Assembly (NCBI GenBank): GCA_963834015.1 | Contig: CAWIAG010000004.1 | Location: 1,550,001-1,614,000 of the forward strand | Reading direction: 5' to 3' | DNA from: FEN-1297 sp963834015 | GTDB taxonomy: Bacteria; Bacteroidota; Ignavibacteria; Ignavibacteriales; Ignavibacteriaceae | Length of the DNA stretch: 64,000 bases | Shown: piece by piece, positions 8,408-18,132 of the stretch | Layout: every line of letters begins with the position of its first letter | Position numbering within the stretch: the first letter of the stretch is position 1 | The notes under the pieces: model-generated | The model's database searches: none | Told to the model about the DNA's origin: nothing | What the model saw: the letters and a program-made list of their open reading frames with translations, nothing else | Position numbers and translations under genes: made by a program

Positions 8408-8907
8408 ATGTTATTAACTGAAGTTGCCCATATGATATTTAAAATTACACCGGCAGGTGCCGGGGATCGTTAAATTACAAAACATATACGACTTTAGCCA
8501 AAATGATATGAAAATAGCGGCTTAAGCCATAGTCTTATCCGCTTCCGGAGGAATAGCCAATAGAACCCGGGCATAATTATTCACCCGAATTAAAGGCTGT
8601 GTGAAAATTAGTTTAGTATGATAAATTCACAAAATTACATTGAATTAATTCATGTTTATTTAGCGGCAAAATGTTAAAACGGTTAGAAAGAATATTTTTA
8701 TAATTCATCAACACCGCGATTAATCGCGGTGTTAATGATGAAAGCTAAAAATATTCAACCGTTTTAACGGTTTACCCTCCTTTAAAAAATTAAACATTAA
8801 AACAAAATATTGAATATTGATAAAATTATTTTAAATTATCACTGAGGCAGTAGAACCCGGTCTACAAAATAAAATTTTTAATATCTGCATAACTTGAGTT
8901 ATTAATT
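8408..8907. repeat. MITE-like interspersed element, copy B (composite, inverted)
   Basis: The left part (8408-8530) is the reverse complement of the right half of the copy at 44880-45115: aactgaagtt, gatatttaaa, ggggatcg, and the block actttagccaaaatgatat. The right end (8869-8907) is the reverse complement of the left end of copies A and C (AATATCTGCATAACTTGAGT). The middle carries the same ACACCGCGATTAATCGCGGTG hairpin (8709-8734) and AACCGTTTTAACGGTT (8757-8772). It looks like modules from two related elements joined together. Confidence 0.6.
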
Positions 8908-9167
8908 TATTTTAAAATGATTCTTGGAGAATAAATAATCAATTCTATACTTAACACACATTAATAGAAGCAAACATGTATTTTCTTCGTTAGCTTGCCA
9001 ATGCTGTTTCGGATAACTAATTTTACATTAGTCCATAACTTGTAGTTAGTTTTAATAGCGAAAAAAATATACAATTTTCAAAGTGAGGTTATATAAAGAG
9101 TTTTAAATAATCCTTAATGTTATGAATTTTTAGTCGGTTAAGTATTTTTTAATCAAAAACAAAAATA

Positions 9168-9262
9168 CCCACCCCTGCACCCCTCCCAAGAGGGAATTTT
9201 TTGAGCAGAACACACTCCCGCCCCACATAGTGGAGCGGCAAGAGGGAATTTTTTGAGCAGAC
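9168..9262. repeat. Paired short hairpin repeats
   Basis: Two copies of the block ending aagagggaattttttgagcag (ends near 9205 and 9260), the first preceded by CACCCCTCCC. Related blocks occur at 15155-15200 (reverse strand), 20978-21010 and 62250-62300, all containing ...gcttc(a/g)accc... and a CCTCCC/GGGAGG-type stem. Non-coding. Confidence 0.5.
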
Positions 9263-9428
9263 TAAAGTGTAAAAAAACGAAAATATTTTACCAGTGAGAC
9301 ATTAAGACCAAAAAGAAACACTATGAAGAAACACTAAGAAGAATTACTTTTCACATAACTTCATTTGGGGTGAGTTTTTTTTAACACGAGTTAGATTCAT
9401 ATAATATATTTAATAATATGGTACAAAA

Positions 9429-11723
9429 ATGATTTTCAAATTTAATTATAACCTATTAACAACTTTATTTCTGATTATATTTTTCTTTACCGGAATTTTA
9501 ACTGCACAGGAAAATCCATCAAGTTCCCAAATTAAATACCGTTGGACCAGTTCTAAGTTCGGCGGCGGTGGGTATGTTACGGGTTTATTACAGCGCCCAG
9601 ACTCTTCTAATATAATGTATATCAGGACGGATGTTGCGGGTATATTTCAAAGTATTGACGGCGGTAAAAGCTGGAAAGCAATCAACAATGGAATGACTGA
9701 AGGCTATCACCACAATGTGGAATCCTTTGCTATGAGCCGGTTGAACCCGGACATAATGTTCCGTGCTTCGGGTGAAGCCCGCGGCCATGAAATGGTTTCG
9801 GCAATACATAAAACTACCGATGGAGGTATTAAGTGGAAGCTGGTTACAGATAAGCCTGATTTTTTTGGAAACGGCGCAACCAGATTTTATGCGGAGAAGA
9901 TAGGCGTAGATCCGTTTGACGGCAAGTTTGTTGCTGCTGCAAGCAACACAAAAGGGATATGGATAAGCAGAAACGAGGGTGAAACGTGGAATTATTCGGC
10001 GCTAAAAGGCGAACCGTTTTGCTGCCTTGCATTTAACCCTTATGTAAAAAATATGTTGTATACCGCGACCCTGGATTCTCTGCCATTCGCAGATTATTTA
10101 TTCCCGGACGGCACGTACAAAAGGGAAAAGACCGGAAGGCTTTATTTATCCACCGATAAAGGTAATACATGGCAGATTGTATTTGAGCAAAAAGGAGTAA
10201 GTTTTACTAATCTTGTATTCGATAAAGATAACCCCTTAAATATTCTTGCCGCTTTTCGTAATGACGGGATTTATAAATCCGTTAACGGCGGGAAAACTTT
10301 TGTAAAAAAAACTGCTTCACTCGGTATGGCCGATTTTTCAACTATCTATTCAGATCCGAATAATAGTTCTATTTTTTATGCGGCAGTAAACCAGGGCCCT
10401 TCGCCGGATAATTATGCAAGCCTTCCTCTCTACGTATCAAAAGATAAAGGCGAGACATGGCAGTTGATTAAAAGAAATTATAAGTGGAGCGATTTCAAAA
10501 ATTTTGCGCCGCAATACCAGCAGCCCGAGCAAATAGGCTGGGCGCTTTCAAAATTTATTGTTGATATCAAAAATCCGCGAAAATTTTATCTTATGGATTG
10601 GTTCGGGATTTGTATAAGCGAAGACTCCTGCCAAACATGGGATGCCAATTATTATAAAGGTATAGGGAATATTTGTCTGGAGATGATCACTACAGATCCT
10701 GTTGTGCCCGGTAAAGTGATGTTCGCCGGTGCAGACGGTCAGCCATGCATTAGCAAGGACAGCGGCAAAACTTATACATCCTTACCTAAACTGGATGCGG
10801 AACAAAATTATTATTGCAGTACTGTTATTTGTCCTTCAAAATATAAACCCGGGTTTATAATTTATGGTGTTACAAATAGTTCGGAGCGTCTAAGCGCAAT
10901 TTGCCTGACTGAGGATGACGGGAAAAACTGTAAATTTGTGCGTCACCTATCGAAAGGTTTGTTTGTTCAGGCAATTAAAGAAGATACTTTTAATAAGGGG
11001 GTCTTTTTTGCTTATATAGACGGCGCCGTTAATAACGGAGCCGGATTATATAAATCTGCCGATTGGGGAAAAACCTGGGAAAAGATGAAACTACCCATGC
11101 TTAATAAAATTAATACTTTACCCGTCAGAAAGGATTTTATAGAAAGCGAACTGCTTGCTGTAACATATTACCAGACAAAAAATATCTGCGGTACAAATCA
11201 GTTGTTATGTATAGACCCTGTAAGAAAGAATACAATCTATTTCGGCGAGGCGGATGAAGGAATTTTTACGACATTTGACGGCGGTAAAACATGGCGGATC
11301 CCGGGTAAAGGCTTGCCCTTTGGAAAGGATACAGCGTCAGTTTTGAATGTAATAAAAGCAGATCCCAAAAGGCCGGGCCGGCTTTATGCAGGGTTTATTC
11401 ACGAAGGTCTATGGCGAAGTAAAGATTACGGCAAATCCTGGCGAAAAATTTTTCCTTTGGATAACAGTATTTTTAATGCTACTTCCGTAGCGGTAGGCGG
11501 CCCGTCCGGCAATGAACTTTACGTTGCAAGTGAACCGCTTTACTGGTCAAGATCCCCATCTGCAGTGTATGCCAGTTTTGATAACGGCAGTTCCTGGGTG
11601 AACATTTATGATAAATCTCTGGGAGCGCTCAGGTGGAAAGGAATTGATGTTGATAACAGAACGGGTATCTTATACGGAGTTACTAATGGTAATTCAGCAT
11701 TTTATGCCGAACGGGTAAAATAA
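9429..11723 (+). CDS. Secreted BNR-repeat glycosidase, GH74-like
   Basis: A 764-residue exported protein (signal peptide 1-26) built of many beta-propeller blades with Asp-box turns (S.D.GKTW, e.g. SIDGGKSW, TDKGNTW, SKDKGETW, SDYGKSW-like). The N-terminal blade has GGGGYVTGL and YIRTDVAGIF; the Asp (D68) occupies the place of the catalytic base in GH74 xyloglucanases (consensus RTDVGG.Y). D436, in FAGADGQPC, sits where the second GH74 catalytic Asp (G.GD..G) is expected, but its surroundings diverge. GH74 enzymes cleave beta-1,4 glucan backbones such as xyloglucan. It faces other plant-polysaccharide genes across an IS element. A non-enzymatic sortilin/VPS10-like propeller is the alternative. 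The propeller is certain; the specificity is not. Confidence 0.75.
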   Translation: MIFKFNYNLLTTLFLIIFFFTGILTAQENPSSSQIKYRWTSSKFGGGGYVTGLLQRPDSSNIMYIRTDVAGIFQSIDGGKSWKAINNGMTEGYHHNVESFAMSRLNPDIMFRASGEARGHEMVSAIHKTTDGGIKWKLVTDKPDFFGNGATRFYAEKIGVDPFDGKFVAAASNTKGIWISRNEGETWNYSALKGEPFCCLAFNPYVKNMLYTATLDSLPFADYLFPDGTYKREKTGRLYLSTDKGNTWQIVFEQKGVSFTNLVFDKDNPLNILAAFRNDGIYKSVNGGKTFVKKTASLGMADFSTIYSDPNNSSIFYAAVNQGPSPDNYASLPLYVSKDKGETWQLIKRNYKWSDFKNFAPQYQQPEQIGWALSKFIVDIKNPRKFYLMDWFGICISEDSCQTWDANYYKGIGNICLEMITTDPVVPGKVMFAGADGQPCISKDSGKTYTSLPKLDAEQNYYCSTVICPSKYKPGFIIYGVTNSSERLSAICLTEDDGKNCKFVRHLSKGLFVQAIKEDTFNKGVFFAYIDGAVNNGAGLYKSADWGKTWEKMKLPMLNKINTLPVRKDFIESELLAVTYYQTKNICGTNQLLCIDPVRKNTIYFGEADEGIFTTFDGGKTWRIPGKGLPFGKDTASVLNVIKADPKRPGRLYAGFIHEGLWRSKDYGKSWRKIFPLDNSIFNATSVAVGGPSGNELYVASEPLYWSRSPSAVYASFDNGSSWVNIYDKSLGALRWKGIDVDNRTGILYGVTNGNSAFYAERVK

Positions 11724-11897
11724 AAATGATTATGCAGCATCTTTCTCATCATGGATGGTATAGGTATTGTGAAAGATAGGTAGTAGAGGAAGTGTATTGG
11801 TTACGTCGAGCACCCCCGCGTGGTGGCGCAGCCGGCTGAAGGCGACCCCTCCTTATCAAGGATGGGAAAAGATATTGGAGTGCTTAGTCTTACCTCC

Positions 11898-11910
11898 CGA
11901 TAAGGAATCG
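11898..11910. repeat. Target-site duplication, left copy
   Basis: CGATAAGGAATCG directly abuts the left inverted repeat and is repeated exactly at 13356-13368 after the right one. A duplication of 11-13 bases (depending on whether the outermost G/C pair belongs to the inverted repeats) is typical of IS4-group elements. The intact duplication suggests a recent insertion. Confidence 0.85.
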
Positions 11911-13355
11911 CATAGGCGTCAACTTAATTATTGATTTTTTCATAATAGTTTACTCTGTCATGTCTAGATTCATAGATACAATAATAAGATATTTGCTTAT
12001 CAAGGATTAATTCCAAATTATAGGAACTGTTTTTTAATCCGAACACCAACATATTTATATTACTGACCAAGTACTGCATAACCTGCATCATACTTAATCC
12101 GCGCATTTTAACTTTTATTGATCTGCTTGATAATCTCTTCATGTAATAATTGTAAAAACCTACCTGGAAAAGGACAATAAATATGAGCATACAGTATATG
12201 TATGACTCCATCCGGATCTTGTTTGCGTCCTTAGGGATTTCTGTAATCTTGAAGTAACTCTTCCAACATTTGAATATTATTTCTATCCGCCATCTAAGAA
12301 AATATATTTCTGCGATATCTTTGAGGTTCAGCCTTTCTTGTGGAACGTTTGTAATAAACAATTCCCAGCCTAATAAGAATAAACTCTCTTTGCTCGGATT
12401 ACATCTTCTATCCCTATTTGCTCTGGCTTTCCTTCTTCTTTCCGATGCTACTGCCTGATCTACAGGTATGGCTATAAGTCGTACCGGCAGTCTTTCCTCT
12501 TCGCCTAGAAATACCTCTATATCCAGTTGCCCTTTTCTGCTCAACATCTTTGCTAAATCTATCGGTTTTTCTTCTTTTTTTGATATTATTTTCAATTCTC
12601 TTTTCATCCGGCTTATAAAAAACACTCCTTGTTCATCTAACTTTCTGAATATTCTTAAGACAAAATATCCTAAATCTCTTATCAACAAATCTCCCTTTTT
12701 TACTATTTCAAGTATCTTTTCCGCATATCCCTGATCATTTTTTCTAAACGAAGTTATTTCAAAACGGGTAAAATTCTTCTTTATTATGTTATATGCTGAC
12801 TGAATCTTTACTATTGCTTTTTTAGCTTCTGTGTCCCAGTATCCGTTACCCGGATAGTCTTTCCATAAACTGTCGCTTAGCTTTATATGTGTACTGTCTT
12901 CCAGAATTACATTCTTAAATCCTCTTAATTTTTTATTTGTATTGCCTTTTATTTTATTTCCTATGTTTTTGTCTATTGCCGAACTTAGTACTTTCTTTAA
13001 GAATTCTATCTGTTCTGGTTGCATCCTTTTCCATAATGCTTGTTTTGATACTTTATCTTTTATTAGTAATCCTATTTTTATTGCCCATGACTTATATGAC
13101 TTTTTATCCGGACTGAAGGCCATCATAAAAAATCCCACTAACAAATCTTTTGGCGTTATTTTTTTTGGCTTCCTCTTGCAAAATTTACTTTGCTTTGATA
13201 GCTTATTGATAGATAATTTATTTAATTTTTCCTCTATTATTGTTACTGCTTTTTCTTTGCTGTTTGGCTTCATTGAATAGTCCTTATTGCTTGCAATACA
13301 ATAATTTACTATTCTTGGAACAAACAGCAACTTATTTTTTAAGTTGACGCCTATG
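11911..13355 (-). mobile_element. Complete IS4-family insertion sequence
   Basis: A 1445-bp element bounded by perfect 16-bp inverted repeats, CATAGGCGTCAACTTA at 11911-11926 and its reverse complement at 13340-13355. It contains one transposase gene whose stop codon lies inside the left repeat. It is flanked by an exact 13-bp duplication. Removing element plus one duplication restores TCCCGATAAGGAATCGGGA, a small hairpin inside a longer interspersed repeat, so the insertion target was an intergenic palindrome. No second copy is seen in this window. Confidence 0.92.
11924..13273 (-). CDS. IS4-family transposase (DDE)
   Basis: A 449-residue transposase when started at the ATG at 13273, which has an AAGGA ribosome site. 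An upstream GTG at 13375 would extend the frame by 34 residues but lies outside the element, so I reject it. Catalytic features: first Asp in VILEDSTHIKL, second Asp in LLIRDLGYF, and the IS4 signature Y-(2)-R-(3)-E-(6)-K in YFLRWRIEIIFKCWK. The basic N-terminus (KFCKRKPKKITPKDLL) fits DNA binding. The gene is full length with no internal stop, so the element could be active. Confidence 0.92.
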   Translation of the reverse strand: MKPNSKEKAVTIIEEKLNKLSINKLSKQSKFCKRKPKKITPKDLLVGFFMMAFSPDKKSYKSWAIKIGLLIKDKVSKQALWKRMQPEQIEFLKKVLSSAIDKNIGNKIKGNTNKKLRGFKNVILEDSTHIKLSDSLWKDYPGNGYWDTEAKKAIVKIQSAYNIIKKNFTRFEITSFRKNDQGYAEKILEIVKKGDLLIRDLGYFVLRIFRKLDEQGVFFISRMKRELKIISKKEEKPIDLAKMLSRKGQLDIEVFLGEEERLPVRLIAIPVDQAVASERRRKARANRDRRCNPSKESLFLLGWELFITNVPQERLNLKDIAEIYFLRWRIEIIFKCWKSYFKITEIPKDANKIRMESYIYCMLIFIVLFQVGFYNYYMKRLSSRSIKVKMRGLSMMQVMQYLVSNINMLVFGLKNSSYNLELILDKQISYYCIYESRHDRVNYYEKINN

Positions 13356-13368
13356 CGATAAGGAATCG
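13356..13368. repeat. Target-site duplication, right copy
   Basis: Exact repeat of 11898-11910 flanking the IS4-family element. Confidence 0.85.
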
Positions 13369-13735
13369 GGACCACCGCCTTGGCGGGACAGGCAGGCTCT
13401 CTTAACAGCCGGGGCTAGAAATATTTTACCCCGCCCTCCAAAGGAGTCCTTTCGTGAGGGGTTCAGGAGAAGGTTTGTTTGGGGGATCGTTTTTTCTACA
13501 AGCATTTCGCCCCTAACGGGGTTTGGATATCGTTAATTGGGGATGGTGAAATAATATTGCATCACCTAAACTCTGAGATTGATGTAAAAGGTTCTCCGGA
13601 CAATTTTATTTTAAACCGCTTTATGTAGCACTTCCGTATGCATGCCAAAATCATCAAATATTTTCTTTGTGTATTCTGAACTTTGATGTATTTTTAACCG
13701 GATAAAAGTTCAACGAATATTTAACCGGGGCTATT
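13369..13735. repeat. Interspersed hairpin repeats upstream of the GH28-like gene
   Basis: CCACCGCCTTGGCGGGACAG then caggct (13372-13398) matches ccaccgactttgtcgggaca at 23640-23670 with a different but still complementary stem. From 13460 to about 13560, gttcaggagaaggtttgttt, a TACAAGCATTTC segment and the stem GCCCC/GGGGT are shared with 52230-52335 over ~100 bases. The remaining ~170 bases should hold the promoter of the GH28-like gene; no clear box was recognised. Confidence 0.65.
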
Positions 13736-15139
13736 ATGAAAAAAGAATTCATAGCATGCGTTCTGCTTTTACTGACTATCGGTACCTCGAATGCAAAAAC
13801 TTCTCAGACCAAAAATTCAAACTTAATTGTTTATCCGGCTATACCGGGATTAACAACCAGTGATCTTTTCTCGGTAAGGGTAAACGATAAAGAAATATGG
13901 ACTGAAAAGTTCATTACCAACATGGATACCAGCAAACTGCCTGACTGGTTTAAAGAACCTTATACCATAGCACCCCAGGAGATTCACCAGGCAAGCTTTT
14001 CATGCAGCGGGGAAATGCAGATTTCAATCCGGGTTCCCGCCGCAATTAAGAAAGTTTCAATACACCCGTTAAGCCGTAATATAAAATATAATGTGGAAGG
14101 AAATGCCCTGACCTTTTCAATTCCCGGTCCCGCTAATATATATATTGAAATAAACGATCTGCCTCCTTTGTGCATTTTTGCCAGCCCGGTAGAAAATGAA
14201 AATATTTCCCGTGATGACCCAAACGTTTATTATTTCGGCCCGGGCGTTTACAGGCCGGGGTATATAAATTTAAAAGACAATGAAACAGTATACATAGCTG
14301 CCGGGGCACTTGTATACGGAGGTATCCGCGCAAAAGGTGTAAGTAATATACGTGTTACCGGCCGGGGTATTCTTGACGGCGGATTCGAGTTTAAGCAGGT
14401 GGTATTGGTTGAAAACTGCAAAAACATTCTCTTTGACGGTGTAATGATCCGCAACGGGGACGGGTGGACTAATACACTTATTAATTGCGACGGAATAAAA
14501 TATGACTGCATTAAAGTGCTAAGCTTTGGCCCCGGCGGTGATGGGATCGATCCGCTTAACTCGAGAAGAATTATAATTACCAATTGCTTTTTACGATGTA
14601 CGGACGATTGTATTGCCTTGAAAGCTCCGGCGCCGGGCCAGGTTGTTAAGGATGTTTTGATTACAAATAATACTATGGTGGGTTTTGCATTCAGCGATGG
14701 AGTTACAATCGGCTTTGAAATGAATGCTAAATCAATAAGCGGTGTAACCGTGCGTAATTGCGACGTAATACTTGCACGGGGCGGAAGCCGTGTTGAAGGC
14801 CACAGCGGGTTCAGTATAATCTGCGACGGCCCGGCGGTAATTGAAAATATCCTTTTTGATAATATCCGCGTGGAAAAATCCGAAATAAAATTGTTTGAGC
14901 TAAATGTAACCAATGGTACATTATATGACGCCGGTCCTCCCGGTCATATTAAAAATATCAGGCTTCAAAATATTTCATGGGCGCATGAAGGCCCCATCGT
15001 TCTTAAAGGATTTGATGAGAACCACCGTGTTCAAAAAGTAACGTTCGAAAACTGTAGCGTTGCAGGCAAACCTCTGCGTGATCTCAAAACAAAACTTATG
15101 CAGATAGGTAATTTTGTTGATGATGTTGAAGTGAAGTAG
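13736..15139 (+). CDS. Secreted GH28-like pectinase (polygalacturonase/rhamnogalacturonase family)
   Basis: A 467-residue protein with a signal peptide (1-20), a small N-terminal beta domain (~25-150) and a right-handed parallel beta-helix. The GH28 core is present: FGPGGDGIDPLNS (canonical NTDGID), then RIIITNCFLRCTDDCIALK with D290 and D291. The usual GHG segment is replaced by FAFSDGVTIGFE and the RIK motif is not obvious, so the active site is non-canonical. GH28 enzymes hydrolyse alpha-1,4-galacturonide links in pectin or rhamnogalacturonan. The neighbour 160 bases downstream is an alpha-L-rhamnosidase on the same strand, which argues for rhamnogalacturonan or another rhamnose-rich glycan. 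The fold is secure and the activity is inferred. Confidence 0.82.
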   Translation: MKKEFIACVLLLLTIGTSNAKTSQTKNSNLIVYPAIPGLTTSDLFSVRVNDKEIWTEKFITNMDTSKLPDWFKEPYTIAPQEIHQASFSCSGEMQISIRVPAAIKKVSIHPLSRNIKYNVEGNALTFSIPGPANIYIEINDLPPLCIFASPVENENISRDDPNVYYFGPGVYRPGYINLKDNETVYIAAGALVYGGIRAKGVSNIRVTGRGILDGGFEFKQVVLVENCKNILFDGVMIRNGDGWTNTLINCDGIKYDCIKVLSFGPGGDGIDPLNSRRIIITNCFLRCTDDCIALKAPAPGQVVKDVLITNNTMVGFAFSDGVTIGFEMNAKSISGVTVRNCDVILARGGSRVEGHSGFSIICDGPAVIENILFDNIRVEKSEIKLFELNVTNGTLYDAGPPGHIKNIRLQNISWAHEGPIVLKGFDENHRVQKVTFENCSVAGKPLRDLKTKLMQIGNFVDDVEVK

Positions 15140-15300
15140 ACTTTTAAATAATCCCCTCTTGGGAGGAGTCCCGGCGGCGGGTCGAAGCGATTAAATGTAG
15201 AAACCCCCTGCAATTATCTTTGTCCGGATATTCAATAAAATAAAAAATTTTATGATCAGTATGAGTTTACTATAATTAAAAAAATCAAATAAACATTTCT

Positions 15301-18096
15301 ATGACAAACTTTAAATTGACTTTTTTAACTTTTTTATTTTTGTTCACTTTCCAGCATGATTATCTTTTCAGCAGGCCTTCATCCCCAGGGAGTATCACGA
15401 TCGTAAATCCAAGAACTGAATTAAGAACGAACCCTTTAGGTATAGATATTTCAAATCCGCGGTTAAGCTGGGAATTGAAGTCGGCCGGGAGAGGAAAATT
15501 TCAATCTGCCTATGAGATACTTGTCAGCTATAATCCAAATGATTTGGAAAAAAATAAAGGAACTATATGGCATACAGGGAAAGTGAGTTCAGGTTCTTCA
15601 TTTAGTATAGTCTATAGGGGCAAACCTTTGAAATCATTTACCCGGTATTTCTGGAAGGTGCGGATCCGGGATGAAAAAAATTTTCCTTCCGAATGGAGTG
15701 GGGTAAGTTTTTTTGAAACTGCGATGATGAATGATTCGGGCTGGCAGGCAAGTTGGATCAGCGATCCAAATCCACTTCCTGTTAATGAAGAAGACTTCTA
15801 TAAGGAAAACCCGGCTCCTCTTATCCGTAAAGAAATTGAAATAAATAAAGAAGTACTTTCAGCACGTTTATATATATCGGGATTAGGCTATTATGAAGCA
15901 AGCCTGAACGGCGAAAAAATCGGAGACGCGATGCTTGATCCGGGCTGGACGCAGTATGCTAAAGAAGTGTTGTATTCAACTTACGATGTAACGAATCAAT
16001 TGCAAAAAGGTAAAAACGCTATAGGAATTATATTAGGCAATGGCTGGTACAATCCTTTGCCATTAAACATTTTTGGATTCAACCTAAGGAATACTCTTAC
16101 TGTTGGCAAACCATGTGTAAAGGCACAATTAAGAATTGTATTCAGAGACGGAAGTATAAAAACTTTTATTACGGATTCTACCTGGAAAACATGCGGCGGG
16201 CCAATCCTTAAAAACAATGTGTACCTGGGTGAGATGTATGATGCACGAAAAGAACAGGAGAATTGGGACAGGCCGGGGTTTACAGATAATCAATGGAAAA
16301 ATTGTATTATAATTCCCGGCCCGGCCGGTAAACTTACAGCCCAGGCACAGCCGCCAATCAGCGTAACGCGCATATTAAAACCTAAAAATATTTATGAGTT
16401 AAAACCGGGGACTTTTATTATTGACTTCGGGCAAAACTTTGCGGGTACTGTTAAATTAAAAGTTGAAGGCCCGGCCGGAACGGTTGTAAAGATCCGCTGC
16501 GGTGAAGACGTTCACGCCGACGGCTCATTAAATTATTTCACAAATTTAGTAGCGCAGCTTAAAGATATATGGAATGCAAATCCCGGAAAGGGCGCTCCAA
16601 GACCTCCTGTAAGTACAATAACTTATATTTTAAAAGGACAAGGTTTGGAAGTCTATTCGCCCCGGTTTACTTTTCATTCATTCAGGTATCTTGAAATTAC
16701 AGGGTTCCCGGGCAGGCCGGACTCGAATTCGGTTGAGGGATTGCGGATGAATTCCACTCTGAATGAAAACGGAAGTTTTGAATGTTCAAACGAAATTTTC
16801 AATAAAGTTCAGGAGATGGTGAAGTGGACTTTTTTAAGCAACGTGTTCAGCATTCAAAGTGATTGCCCGGGAAGAGAAAAATTTGGTTACGGCGCCGATA
16901 TCGTAACAACTGCCGAAGCCTTTTGTTACAATTTTGATATGAGCAATTTTTACAGGAAAGTACTAAGAGATTATGCAAATGATGCCCGGCACAACGGAGG
17001 GATGACTGAACTGGCGCCTTTTAATGGAATTTCAGACGAAGGCATGGGCGGCGGAACAGGCTCCCCCGGCTGGCAGCTTGCATTCCCGTTTTGTCTTAAA
17101 GTGCTTTACGATTATTACGGGGATATAGAAATAGTTAAAGAATATTATAATGTTCTGAAAAAACAAATTGATTTCATGCACTCCGTAACCCCGGGCAATA
17201 TTGTTGAACACGATATAGGAGATCATGAAAGCATTGACCCAAAACCAATATCACTTTCAGCTACGGCTTTTTATTATGCTCATGTAAAAATACTTGATGA
17301 ATTTGCACACATATTAAAGAAGACAGACGATGCTTCAGAATATAATAAACTATGTGCTGAGATCAGGGAAGCATTCGTAAAAAGATTCCTGAAACAGGGA
17401 ACAGGTATATTTGATTCCGGTACGCAAGCTGCGCAGGTAATTCCCCTTTACTATGATTTAGTGCCTGATACCGAGAAAAATGATGCAATAAATAAACTGC
17501 TGCAGGAAATTTACGGCTGGCATAAAGGCCATCTATCCACCGGAATATTCGGTACTAAATTCCTTTTTGAGTTTTTCCGGCGTGACAATCGGAATGACGC
17601 TGCTTATTCAATTGCAGATCAGCGCGGGTTCCCGGGGTACGCAGATATGATTGCACATGGCGCTACAACATTATATGAAGGCTGGAAATATCCCGATACT
17701 GTAAATTCACAGAATCATCCTATGTTTGGATCGGTTTCCGAATGGTTTTACAAATCCATTCTTGGCATAAATTCCAATGCCCCCGGTTTTGCAAGTTTTG
17801 AAATAAAGCCCGAACCTGCCGGCGATCTTAAGTGGGCTAAGGGATATTATGATGCCGTCACAGGCAGGATAAATTGTGATTGGAAAATTGAAAGCGGACA
17901 TTTTTATATGCACGTTACGGTACCTGCAAATACAAAGGCGGAGTTATACGTGCCTTCACTGAATAATAAACAAGTTCTGGAATCCGGGAATCCGGCGTTT
18001 CAATCAGCAGGTTTAAAATTTAAAGAGTATAAAGATAATTATGCTGTATTCGAAGCCGGTTCAGGTGATTATTCTTTCGATTCCATTTACAAATAA
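15301..18096 (+). CDS. Secreted alpha-L-rhamnosidase, GH78 family
   Basis: A 931-residue exported enzyme (signal peptide ~1-25). The N-terminal Fn3-like domain starts with the family pattern NPLGID..NPRLSWEL. Accessory beta domains follow (LYISGLGYYEASLNGEKIGD, ending LDPGWTQYAKEVLYSTYDVT), then the (alpha/alpha)6 barrel with the GH78 hallmark DCPGREKFGYGAD at 521-533, GGMTELAPF, and ATTLYEGW near the end of the barrel. A C-terminal beta-sandwich closes the protein. It releases terminal alpha-L-rhamnose from pectic or glycosidic substrates. Length is usual. It lies between the GH28-like gene and the YdjC-family deacetylase, all on the same strand with short spacers, probably one transcript. 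Confidence 0.93.
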   Translation: MTNFKLTFLTFLFLFTFQHDYLFSRPSSPGSITIVNPRTELRTNPLGIDISNPRLSWELKSAGRGKFQSAYEILVSYNPNDLEKNKGTIWHTGKVSSGSSFSIVYRGKPLKSFTRYFWKVRIRDEKNFPSEWSGVSFFETAMMNDSGWQASWISDPNPLPVNEEDFYKENPAPLIRKEIEINKEVLSARLYISGLGYYEASLNGEKIGDAMLDPGWTQYAKEVLYSTYDVTNQLQKGKNAIGIILGNGWYNPLPLNIFGFNLRNTLTVGKPCVKAQLRIVFRDGSIKTFITDSTWKTCGGPILKNNVYLGEMYDARKEQENWDRPGFTDNQWKNCIIIPGPAGKLTAQAQPPISVTRILKPKNIYELKPGTFIIDFGQNFAGTVKLKVEGPAGTVVKIRCGEDVHADGSLNYFTNLVAQLKDIWNANPGKGAPRPPVSTITYILKGQGLEVYSPRFTFHSFRYLEITGFPGRPDSNSVEGLRMNSTLNENGSFECSNEIFNKVQEMVKWTFLSNVFSIQSDCPGREKFGYGADIVTTAEAFCYNFDMSNFYRKVLRDYANDARHNGGMTELAPFNGISDEGMGGGTGSPGWQLAFPFCLKVLYDYYGDIEIVKEYYNVLKKQIDFMHSVTPGNIVEHDIGDHESIDPKPISLSATAFYYAHVKILDEFAHILKKTDDASEYNKLCAEIREAFVKRFLKQGTGIFDSGTQAAQVIPLYYDLVPDTEKNDAINKLLQEIYGWHKGHLSTGIFGTKFLFEFFRRDNRNDAAYSIADQRGFPGYADMIAHGATTLYEGWKYPDTVNSQNHPMFGSVSEWFYKSILGINSNAPGFASFEIKPEPAGDLKWAKGYYDAVTGRINCDWKIESGHFYMHVTVPANTKAELYVPSLNNKQVLESGNPAFQSAGLKFKEYKDNYAVFEAGSGDYSFDSIYK

Positions 18097-18132
18097 ATTG
18101 GTTTACTTGAAATAAAATAATATCAGGATTAC

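Larger units (their letters stand above)
8342..9428. other. Long repeat-rich spacer
   Basis: More than 1 kb without a convincing gene. It holds the composite MITE-like element (8408-8907) and the paired hairpin repeat at 9168-9262. The remainder is AT-rich. The last ~100 bases should carry the promoter of the GH74-like gene. No RNA gene was recognised. Confidence 0.5.

Noticed and set aside
13274..13375. GTG-initiated extension of the transposase
   Set aside because: The extra codons cross the right inverted repeat and the target duplication, so they are not part of the element; the ATG at 13273 has AAGGA.
14248..14913. Long open frame antisense to the GH28-like gene
   Set aside because: Shadow frame; the plus strand carries clear GH28 motifs and a signal peptide.
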